DNA from: Priapulus caudatus
Lineage: Eukaryota; Priapulida; Priapulimorpha; Priapulimorphida; Priapulidae
NCBI RefSeq assembly: GCF_000485595.1
Contig: NW_014577124.1
Coordinates: forward strand, 545,752 to 609,751
Length of the DNA: 64,000 nucleotides
Direction of reading: 5' to 3'
The position numbers and the translations under genes were made by a program. The notes beneath the pieces were generated by a model. That model ran no database searches, was not told the DNA's origin, and worked only from the letters and a program-made list of their open reading frames with translations. Below are positions 47,019 through 56,611 of this stretch, piece by piece (within the stretch, counting starts at the first letter, position 1; the number at the start of each line of letters is the position of its first letter).

Positions 47019-47064
47019 ATCAGGAGCGTATAATGACAAATATTTGTCATTATACGCTCCTGAT
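47019..47064. mobile_element. 46-bp perfect palindrome of the ATCARGAGYGTATAA family
   Basis: ATCAGGAGCGTATAATGACA through to its exact reverse complement TGTCATTATACGCTCCTGAT; no mismatches. It lies 117 bp right of MCT exon 3. Confidence 0.9.
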
Positions 47065-47132
47065 AATATATATAGCATGTGCCGTAATTTTCATAAAGCA
47101 GATAGAGAAACCATGATTGATTAGAGTAGGCC

Positions 47133-47201
47133 TACCATATAGTTAAAATATATTATATTTATTTAAAACATTATTTTATTTAAAGAGTGCCATTACGGGA
47201 A
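47133..47201. repeat. 69-bp identical direct repeat, right copy
   Basis: Identical to 37349-37417, offset by 9784 bp. It lies upstream (minus-strand sense) of MCT exon 3, where the intron leading back to exon 2 is expected. Confidence 0.97.
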
Positions 47202-47389
47202 GCTATGATCATGATGTGGTTTCCTTGCTAGCAATAGCATGTAAAATTACAAATTATACCTGTTGCTTGGAGGGAGCTGCCATCTTGAATATTTCCAGTG
47301 GTTTATATTCGGTCCTCCTAAACACCAGAATGCTTCGAAATGACTAGAAATGTCTCAAAAGGTCTCTAAATGAATCACACACAAATCGT

Positions 47390-47995
47390 ACGTCCGTGCG
47401 TACACGTGCGTCCGTCCGTGAGTACGCGCGTGCGTACGTAGCTACGTCCGTTCGTGCGTCCGTGCGTTCGTTCGTGCGTGCTTACGTCCGTGCGTGCGTC
47501 CGTCCGTCCGTCCGTGCGTACGTGCGCGCGTACGTCCGTGCGTCCGTGCGTGCGAACGTCTGTGGTGCGTGCGTCTGGGCGTCCGTCCGTGCGTGCGTGT
47601 GTCCATCCATGCGTGCGTACGTCCGTGCGTGCGTACGTGCATATGCGTACGTGCGTGCCGTACAAATGCGTGCGTGCGTGCGTAGGCCTACGTGAATGCG
47701 TGCGTGCGTGCACGTACGTGCTTACGTGAATGCGTGTGTGGGTGCATACCTGTATGCGTGCGTGCCCCGTGCGTGCCTGTGTAGGTAGGCCTACATGCAT
47801 GCGTGCGTACGTAGGCCTACATGGGTGCGTATATGTACGTACGTGCATGCGTATGTGCGTACGTACGTGTATGGGTCCGTGCGTACCTGCATGCTTGTGT
47901 ACGAACGTGCGTGCGTGCGTGCGTGCGCGCGTACGTGTATGCGTGCGCGCGTGCGTGCGTCCGTTCGTTCGTGTGTGCGTGCGTGAGCGTGTGGT
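47390..47995. repeat. GTCC/GTGC/GTAC degenerate tetranucleotide array
   Basis: About 600 bp of CGTCCGTGCGTGCGTACGT-type sequence. Every frame stays open (Arg-Ala-Cys-Val type) because no stop can form; not a gene. Confidence 0.93.
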
Positions 47996-48058
47996 GTAAG
48001 TGTGTCACCCTCACACTTTTTTGAAAAATCAGTTACTTCTGGCCCCCTCTCCACTATT

Positions 48059-48152
48059 GCTGAGAGGGTCTATGTCCCCCAGGGTACTGCCGGAACGTAC
48101 CCTGGTACTATCTAATATGCCGGACCGTACCTCGCCTACTCCACTAACGAGT
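48059..48152 (+). mobile_element. Truncated GGGTCTATGTCCCCC-family copy 5
   Basis: Left end GCTGAGAGGGTCTATGTCCC, then GGGTACTGCCGGAACGTACC and CTCCACTAACGAGTC; no right terminus. Confidence 0.8.
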
Positions 48153-48169
48153 CAGCGCGATCACTGTGT

Positions 48170-48345
48170 GAGTGGATGTCCGGACGCGTAGCCTGGAGGC
48201 TAGGCGACCGGTTCCGGACGCGTAGCCACTTCGTTTTAATTTTCAGCGTTATCTCAAGTAAACAAGGGTTAGGGTTAGGAACTGCCTGGCATTTAGGAAA
48301 TCGAAGACTGTGCCCGGCTGCCGGGCATATAGCCACAGCGTATAA
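48170..48345 (-). repeat. Inverted partner of the 45098-45233 repeat
   Basis: TGGATGTCCGGACGCGTAGC, GCGACCGGTTCCGGACGCGT and GTGCCCGGCTGCCGGGCATA. A short TTAGGGTTAGG lies inside at about 48270. Confidence 0.75.
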
Positions 48346-48981
48346 TATAAATATAATAAATCTTATAATCACAATAATGCCGTATTCTAAATTAAAACAT
48401 TTATTATTCGCCTACATTTATTTCAAAGTCACAACTGTTAGGTTAATTTATAAGTATAGCCAGTGTCTTGTGCTAGATTAGCTCAACCTCAGCCCTTTAC
48501 TCGGAAGAATACTTGTTGGGCGTTAGGTCATGCAGCTAGTTAGTCGTGGTCAGAGTGGAGGTGTTAATCTGATTTAGCTTTGGTTCAGATGTCTGTTTCC
48601 AGAAATGACACTAGACATGTTGTGAAAATCCTTGTAAATAGAAAAAATAAATTTTCCGATCCAATAGCCATTGCCAATTAAAACTAGGCAAAACATCTTG
48701 AGTCGTTGTAAATGATGACTCATTGGCCAGGATCGAACAACATATCATAGAAATAAATTCTCACAGTACTTTTGGATCTGGCAAATCTCTAATGCAAGTA
48801 ACAGAACCTAAATGATAAAATGTTAACTTGCAACAAAATATTACTTCTGGTGAAACTGTGCATGTTTTTTTATTGTAATTAGGTGGCACGAACAGAATAC
48901 TGGTATATTAATATGCATTCTTGAAATATACTAGACAGTGTATTGCACACCAATCGCGTCACTAACAATGGGCATTTTCAG

Positions 48982-51900
48982 GTCAAGCAGTTGCTTAAGC
49001 AATGTTCTGCCGTAGCTACATGTCACGTAAGAGCCTTTCACTGTGCAACCCAGTTGCACCGACCGCTAGTGCCCATAGTGATTGAGCAAACAGGACGGGG
49101 TGAGCGAGCTTATGACATCTACTCCAGACTGCTCAAGGAACGAATCATCTGCATTATGGGCCCGGTAGGTTTTATTTGCAGAGCAGCCAGCAACAGAACT
49201 AAATATACCCCCAGGGGTAGAAATTAACTTTTGAACAAAGGAGTCCATTAAACTCTCTGCCCTCAAAAAGAGGGAGTCCACAGCAAAATGAGGGAGTCCG
49301 TAGTCTGAAGTTCAAAATTAAAGATTTGCTGAAAAAATTCTGTAATTTTCGTGAGCCCGTGCTCTGGAATGAAGTAGTTGGTGTAGCAGAATTTTTAGGG
49401 AGTCGCACGGACTCCTGTATATGTCAAATTAGGGAGTCCAACAGTAAATCAGGGAGTATTTGACTCCGGACTCGCGTTCATTTTGCACCCTGTACCCCTG
49501 TTGTCTATGCGGTGTAATATCGACGTGACAAATGCAGTACTTTCTGTTTCCAGATTTCAGATGAAATGTCCAGTTTAGTAGTTGCTCAGCTGTTGTTTCT
49601 ACAGTCCGAAAGTAACAAGAAGCCTGTTCATCTTTATATCAACAGTCCAGGTGAGAATATCTAAGATTCTATAGCCAGAGGGTATCTAACAAGAAATCAG
49701 AATTTATAGTGAATGCATGCTAACTTAAGAATCAGAAATGTGTATGTCGTTGTTGACTAAATTTACTAGGTAGTAAGATAACCTTGATAAAAAAAAACTG
49801 CAGCTCGCCAATTACTTTCAACTACTGTTTAGACATTACTGCCTTGCTTCGGAAGTGTTCACACCAGATTACTTTTCTAGGTGGAGTGGTGACAGCGGGG
49901 CTAGGGATATATGACACGATGCAGTACATCATGCCACCTATAAATACATGGTGTGTCGGACAAGCCTGTAGCATGGCGTCATTACTGCTCAGTGCTGGTA
50001 CGCCAGGCATGCGACACTCTTTGCCAAACTCCCGGATCATGATTCATCAGCCCTCTGGACATGCAATGGTAAGGGGATTTAAGCTGGGTTTACACTACCA
50101 ACTTTTTGCTGGAAAGTTGATGAGCTGATAAACGTTTCTACTACTCGACCGAAAGTCGGCAGTCTGAGCTTAAAATTTGAGGGAAATGCTATCCCCCGGT
50201 CGTGGAGGGACAGTACCGCAACGTGGCAGCACTAGTGTTAGGATTAGGGTTAGGATTAGGGTTAGGGTTAGAGTTAGAGTTTTTGCATCATGATATCTGT
50301 CCCCACACCATAGATTAATTTTTGTGGATGACACCCCTATATATAGATATCCGATATATAGATATTTAGTGTTATGGTTACTGTTAAGTTTGGAAGTATA
50401 CGTCAACTGTATCACGTGTCCATCCCTCCACGCCTGGGGGATAGCAACACCCAAAATTTGAGCGCTCAACAAGCTGATAGGGACTAGTTGAGAAAGTATA
50501 GACCATGTTCTATTTTCTCAACCTTTGGTCAGCGAGTTGATCAAGTTTTCGCGACTCAGCCACTCTGATAATAGCATTCATGAGGTGTGTGCCTCCACCC
50601 AGGGGGAGAGCACATTTTTGCTATCGGTGCCACATTGGCGCGAATTAATATGTGCAAAAATTCGTATCCACGTCGCCCCGCGCGCACACCAAGGCTTAAA
50701 TGTTGAAACGTTTGCCGACTCGTGGTCGATAATGTAAAAACTTTGAACATCTAATAGAGAGGTTGATAGAACGTTGAAAAAATAATTATCTCGTCAATTT
50801 TTCCAGTGTAAACCAAACCCAGCTTTACTCACTGGTTGTATTTCGTGAAAGTTGTGCGACTCATAGTTAACTGATTTAGAATTTTAAAAGTAATTAGTAA
50901 TTTTTTCAATATGTCTGCAGTGCATCTATCTGTCATTTTTCAACTTTAGGTATTATTAATACTGACAACTGTGATTTTTTTTATAGGGCCAGGCTACTGA
51001 TATCATGATCCATGCAGAGGAGATTCTGAAGTTGAAAAATGGGCTTAACAAGATGTATGCCAGACACTCAGGGCAACCTATAGAAATAATAGGTATTCCA
51101 CAGTGTGACCTAGCTGACTAAACTTAAAGGATTTATTTCGAAATCATTGCTCAGAAATGCACAATCTGAAAAAAATATAGTGAAACGTAGTCTCACCTCT
51201 TAGCAGAGAATATTACTGACTAGCGGGATACCCGGCATTGCCCGGGGAAATCAGTGGCGTTACTGAGGTGTACGCTTGGTTGAAATGAAAATACCCAAAA
51301 AATCTAACTATCTATCTATCCATGCATTCATCCATCCCATTCCATCCCATTCCATCCCATTCCATCCCATGCCATCCCATGTAATCCCATCCCATCCCAT
51401 CCCATCCCATCCCAAACAGTAAAAAATAATAAGAAATCAAAAGACAAAAGACATTAAAAATAAAAATAATTAATAAATTACAAAAATAATTAATTAAATA
51501 AATTTAAATTAAATTAAAAATTAAAAATAATACATACTAAAGAGGTATGTAAAGGGAAGAAAGGGGCAAATTAGTTCCCCATCTGGGACTCGAACCCGGA
51601 ATCCCAGTGTAGGAGACGGATGTTCTAGCGATTAGGTCACTGCGCCGTTAAGCGCCGTGGATTCACACGTACGTGATGTTAATCTGTACGCACCGCCATC
51701 TATTGATGAATATAATTTTTATCAATTTTTAACTTTTTAAAATTTTTGTTTCCGCCAGAACCACCTCACAGACGTGCCGATTCTGAAAATATCTTTAGTT
51801 TTCCTCTAGGCTGTGGAGTTCTCTAGTTATGCGAGTACGGACTAATTCGGCTGAACAACTTTATATATATAGATTAGTGATTATACTAACTTGAAAAACA

Positions 51901-53876
51901 CTAAGAATTTATGCTGTCATAGCATAGAAAATCGGAATTGAACACGCCGTAACACCATGGCATATTTGATTATAGCGACAATAAATTTGCAAATGGCATC
52001 TTAGTGCACCAATAAGTTACAAGTGCACCCATTGTGCACCAAATTCAAACAAAAGGACATCGGATTCTGTGTAATTGACTCTATTTTTATTTTGAAATTG
52101 GCCAATATCTCGCACTATTGCGAGATAGTCCAATTCATAAGAAATGGCGGCAGTAATCAAATAGCGTAATCAAAACTAGAATCGTGCACGTTTTGGTGAA
52201 TATAGCCAAGTACGAAGGTTCTAAGACATGTTAGCGTTACTCTAGAGTCAAGACAGTTTCTGTTACTCAAGCAATAATGGCAAGTGTCGTAAAAGTGGAG
52301 AAAACACGAGACTGGTTGCAGTTACGTTTGAAATAAAGGCTTTAAAATTGTTGTATACGGCATGCCTAACTAATTATATTTTTTTTACATATGCGTTTTT
52401 AGCTCATCTGACGTAGTCAGATGCAGCTTGTAGAATCGCATGATCGTCCGTCCGTCCGTCCGTCAACAGTTGGGCATAAATCTTAACCGCTCGACGTACG
52501 GTCACGATATTCGGCACATCGGGCGGGATCGTCAAAACGAGTTGAGATGTCGAAGCTGGGGGTCAAAGGTCAAAGGTCAAAGGTCAAGAGGTGTAAAAGA
52601 AGGGGGAACATTCACTCCTTAACTTAAGGTATAGGGAGGAAATGCAGAATTGCGGCACAAATCTAAACTGCTCGACCTAGGCTCGTGATAGTCGGTGTAT
52701 AGCATCATGGTAGGAAAAGCCATCACTGTGCCAAAATTGGAGGTCCAGGTCAAAGGTCAATGGGCACAGGGCAGATTTTAGACATTTTCTGAGGACATGG
52801 TCTGGCGGAGCGATTGAAAAACTTTTTTGTTTCAGCGGTGACCTAGCATTTTTATGGCTTTATTGAAAGGACCATGAAATGTACTTTCCGCTGACATGCA
52901 AAGAGTAAGTGTCCGGATAACCTTTTGACCTCAAGAGGAGGGTTAAACATGGATTTGTTTCTCTCAACTGCGTTGGCGAGTACCTGTGGGTGTGGAAGCT
53001 CCCATTTTACAGTGAAATTCCACACATAACTCTTTACTTGAACAACGCTTACTTAGGAGATAATGACATGACTTATATATAGATTCTGTAGTGTACATAG
53101 TTGGAATACAGTAACTAGCACTCAATATAATTACCCAGGAGTGAGGCTGCGGATTTCCCAGACTTAATTTTCTCATCAATTTTGGCACCAATATAGACGC
53201 AAGGTGTACGTTCTTGAGCTTATTCGGTCCACTAATCACTGGCGCTACCTTGTACTGAAATTAGTTTAGAGATATTTGCTATCGTATTGCTGTAAATTGT
53301 AATCTTGCACGAGCTGCTCTGGCCTCTGTTGTATCAACCATTAAGCTATTTTTAACGAGCCAGATGTGCCTCGCAAGAGGTTCAAGTACCTTTTACCTGA
53401 CACCATAGAACAGCACGTTATTGTATAGTAATAATATGGTAATTATTCGCCTCCTGCTTTTTGCAATTCGTCGTCATCAGCTGACAGCTGGCATTGCTGC
53501 AATGCTTTTGCTGACGTGCAACGATGCCTTTGATAGCGGCCCGCCATCTATCGGAATTTTATTACACTAGTTTGAAGTGTTGTTTTTTTTGGGTTAGAAA
53601 TGAACGTATGTATAGGACGTCTTGCTATGCACAAATGAATTTATCAGCAGAACACCAGACACCAGATGAGCCCTGTTGCTCTGCGGCACTTGTTGTAAAA
53701 ATGTTCTTCAGTTGTGCATTCCTTGAATAGGCTATATTGGAATTGATTGTAATGTGCATATCTTTACAGAAGTAGCAATGGAGAGAGACAGGTTCATGAG
53801 TGCACAAGATGCTAAAGAGTTTGGACTGATTGATAAAGTCTTGGAGCACCCACCGTTAGAAAATGGAGACAAATGA
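48982..53876 (+). CDS. CLPP: Mitochondrial ClpP protease proteolytic subunit, 5 exons (first exon not placed)
   Basis: Serine protease of the mitochondrial matrix; tetradecamers degrade proteins with the ClpX unfoldase. Exons: 48982-49164, 49554-49650, 49881-50068, 50987-51092, 53770-53876; all in phase, 226 residues. The first begins in phase 0 after an AG acceptor, so a start exon with the targeting peptide is missing. Motifs: [54 protein letters not shown] (catalytic Ser), [10 protein letters not shown] (His), [20 protein letters not shown] (Asp). It ends PPLENGDK, without the C-terminal extension of mammalian CLPP. A possible AATAAA is at 54235-54240. Convergent with EXOSC3, 734 bp apart. 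Confidence 0.96.
50181..50452. mobile_element. 272-bp palindromic MITE with 9-bp duplication and TTAGGG core
   Basis: Ends GGGAAATGCTATCCCCCGG and, reverse-complemented, GGGTGTTGCTATCCCCCAGG. The perfect 9-bp direct duplication AAAATTTGA is at 50172-50180 and 50453-50461. The core (about 50236-50280) reads TTAGGATTAGGGTTAGGATT and on. In the ClpP intron 50069-50986. It looks like a sister family of the GGGTCTATGTCCCCC elements. Confidence 0.88.
51223..51885. mobile_element. Probable SINE-like element with a tRNA-like segment on the minus strand
   Basis: Begins CTAGCGGGATACCCGGCATT and ends ATATATATAGATTAGTGAT. On the minus strand at about 51584-51655, GGCGCAGTGACCTAATCGCT (A-box like) is followed 40 bp later by GGTTCGAGTCCC (B box). 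A CCATC pentanucleotide array (about 51330-51413) and AT-rich sequence lie inside. In the last ClpP intron. A functional tRNA is unlikely: the stems do not fold cleanly. Confidence 0.55.
52436..52955. repeat. Dispersed repeat, inverted relative to 22655-23165
   Basis: Starts with CGCATGATCGTCCGTCCGTC and CAACAGTTGGG, contains GGTCAAAGGTCAAAGGTCAA and ends near TTTGACCTCAAGAGGAGGGT. In the last ClpP intron. Confidence 0.75.
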
Positions 53877-54610
53877 AAGTCATGTAATATTAGGTTTGAC
53901 GTGTCACCGGTATTTGAATACGTAAGATAGTGGGTTCGATTTTGAAGAACATTTGTCTGGTGTATTTATTTTTGCTAAGGCACTCGGGTACTATACAGAG
54001 TGAGTGTAGCGCAGGTGAGTGCAGCAATGTATTTGAACACCAGGTAGCAGTGTAGTGGTTATCTCACAATTGGCAGTTCAGTCATTCACCGCTGCGAAAA
54101 TAGGAGACGTGCACATGTCAGTACCACAGTCGTGCATTTATGTTCCTGTGGGATATGTAAGGGTTTAATGGTATATAAATGCGTTTCTGTGCCGACAAGA
54201 CCCAGGGCCGATATTCTACATAGTATCACTATGTAATAAATATTGTTATTATATCCACATCATAATACAGTATTACTGTAAATTAAATCAAATGCATTAC
54301 TATGTTGTAAGGCAACCAGTTGGATCCACGATATACGTACTTTAACAAATGACAGCTACTGATAACCATGTTTACATTTACACATGGATTATCTCATAAT
54401 AAATTGTTGTTTATTGTTTTCTAGACGTCTTGTTTTCTGTCTTGACTATATACAAAAATCACATAAAAGCACACGTGTGGCCTATGAATATTAGCACAAT
54501 TGTTCCTGCTAGCATGGTCCCAAGCATACTGAAGAGTGTTTGTGCCAACTCCAACAACGACGCTGACACCGACATTCTGTTGGAGGATGGACTTGTTGGC
54601 AAACCGCCAA

Positions 54611-56405
54611 TCACTCGAAACCTTGCAGCGAGTCCACAACTTTTTTACTCATGATCTGCACTTCTTCGTCGCTCATCAGTTCTGATCGGCAGATCGCGTT
54701 GCTGATGGCAATAGTCTCTCTCACTGTGTGACAGTGAAGCCAGATGCGTCCGTTCATCCCAATGGCAACCTCGTATTGTATGGCCTTTCCCAGGAATGTT
54801 AGAACATTGAACTTATTTCTTAGAAGCCTGGAACATAGCATGGAAAAAATGCAAACATTGACATCGGATGCGCAAATACATGTACGTGTGTGTGCATGTG
54901 GCGCATGTGAGTGGGAATGTGTTTTTCGGTGTGTATTGGGTCATTAAAACAACTTGTTAAAAAGCAACCTCATGGTCAAACAGTCCCATTGATTATCACT
55001 TGCATATATATACTAAAATATTCCTGAATGTATACAACTAAGTTGACTCACTGTCTCACAAGGCCAATACTGCATTGGAGAAGGAATCCCTCGTTCGGCA
55101 GAATTCCTAGTCCAGAACTTCTACCATAGCTGTCGATGCAGACCAACTCTGGCTCACAGTCCTTATTGGCCACCAACAACTTTGCATTTACACAATCGCC
55201 AACCTAAGGTTTCAAGGGGAGAAATAACGTATAAGTCACTGTAAACATGATTGCTAATCGATAAGACATCTATCAAATTTCATCAGCAAAGTGACTATTC
55301 TGAGGCAAACTCACATTCAAGTTGGGTCTGTTGCGCTTCGTTGCAGCTTCGAAGGCCATGAAAGATAACGATGCTGGTTCACTGCTGCCGATGTCCACTT
55401 TAAAAACGTCTCCTTGTTTGGCTGTAACAATGCCAATCACATTGTCTCCTCTTGCTGGAACATACTGAAAAGCACACACAAACACACGATTAAGATGAAA
55501 TTCACGAAGATGTACCACGGTTCTTGTCAGGCCTTTAACGCATGCCTGGTCCAACATGCCTTCAAATCTGTAGCTAATTTGTGATATTGCATAACCAATC
55601 ACATATAATAATTAACTGTTCCAACATGCTTTAATTGCCTAGTCGACATGCCTTAATTTCCAGCTATTTGCTTTTGACAATCTTAATACAGTCATGCTGT
55701 GGTTTCACAGCTTGATGTATAGCTCTCCAAACTAATTGAGTTTTTACACATAATTATTAGATTCTTATTAGCGAATGGGGATGAATTGCTCAATTGGTGA
55801 ATTGTCCGACATGGCCTCTAAAATCCTGAGGAAGAACCCTGTCTCTGTGTATCATACTACACAAATATATAAAAGTGTAGAAGAGCATATTTAAAGCCAT
55901 AGCTTGTATAATTACATATACTAGTTTTTTGATAGCATTTTACTTTTTTAGGCCTAAATTTTGTACTGATTGTTTTTGCACGAATCATGTCACTGAGCCT
56001 GTACTGTACTCTGTAGTCTGTACTGTAGTCGAGTACTCTAACATTAATATCATTTATTAGAAATAAAATTCATTTTCTTGTAATAAATATAATATAATTT
56101 CACAGTATCAGTAGTAGAACTTGTATTGCATCAAATTCATCAACAAATTCAAATTCAAAATCAATGCTCAAAATCAAGATCAACAAGGCATTGCAGCAAG
56201 CGAAGCGGTTTACCCTTTTTTGGTGGCAATCAACCCAAAATACACTGGGTTCTCTATGCCTGAGAATTCCACTTTTTGTCACAGCTATATGAGAACCATC
56301 GCGTATGAGACCTGGGCCTACTGTTACTTTAATTTTCCCTTTTTTCTCATCCAAATTCTGTAATATGTCACCAGGAATAACAACTTTCCCTATCGAGTCT
56401 TCCAT
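54611..56405 (-). CDS. EXOSC3: Exosome complex component RRP40, complete, 4 exons
   Basis: Cap subunit of the RNA exosome, which feeds RNA to the catalytic subunits in nucleus and cytoplasm. Exons: 56214-56405 (ATG at 56405), 55315-55464, 55052-55203, 54611-54827 (stop 54611-54613); phases 0, 0 and 2 match; 236 residues, near yeast Rrp40 (240) and shorter than human (275), mostly at the N-terminus. Seen: IGKVVIPGD (N-terminal domain), [22 protein letters not shown]1 domain with [16 protein letters not shown] and [12 protein letters not shown], and KH domain with the GxNG-type GMNGRIW. An AATAAA lies about 195 bp past the stop (minus strand, 54411-54416). Confidence 0.96.
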
Positions 56406-56611
56406 GCTGGTACGCTGGTGCTGCCACCTCTAAACATAAACTTCCGGTCGTCCTTCATCACCATCCGGTATTGCCATTTTTGGTTGTTCGTGTGTTAGTG
56501 GTGGTCTCGTCGTTTGCTCCGTTGTTTAAATCAAAAATTAACACAATGTCGTGATATTTAAGTCGCCGGACAAGCAAATGTGACAAAACGAAAGACAATA
56601 TCTGTCGTAAA
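56406..56611. promoter_or_regulatory. Short divergent promoter region between EXOSC3 and the MRL gene
   Basis: Only 206 bp separate the two start codons on opposite strands, so the two genes probably share a bidirectional promoter (inference). No clear TATA box. The 5' UTRs must lie within this interval unless one gene has a non-coding first exon elsewhere. Confidence 0.6.

Noticed and set aside
47375-48054. Arg/Thr/His- and Ala/Cys/Val-rich frames on both strands
   Set aside because: Compositional frames of the GTCC/GTGC array.
51584-51655. Functional tRNA gene
   Set aside because: A and B boxes are present but I cannot fold consistent acceptor and anticodon stems; better read as SINE-derived.
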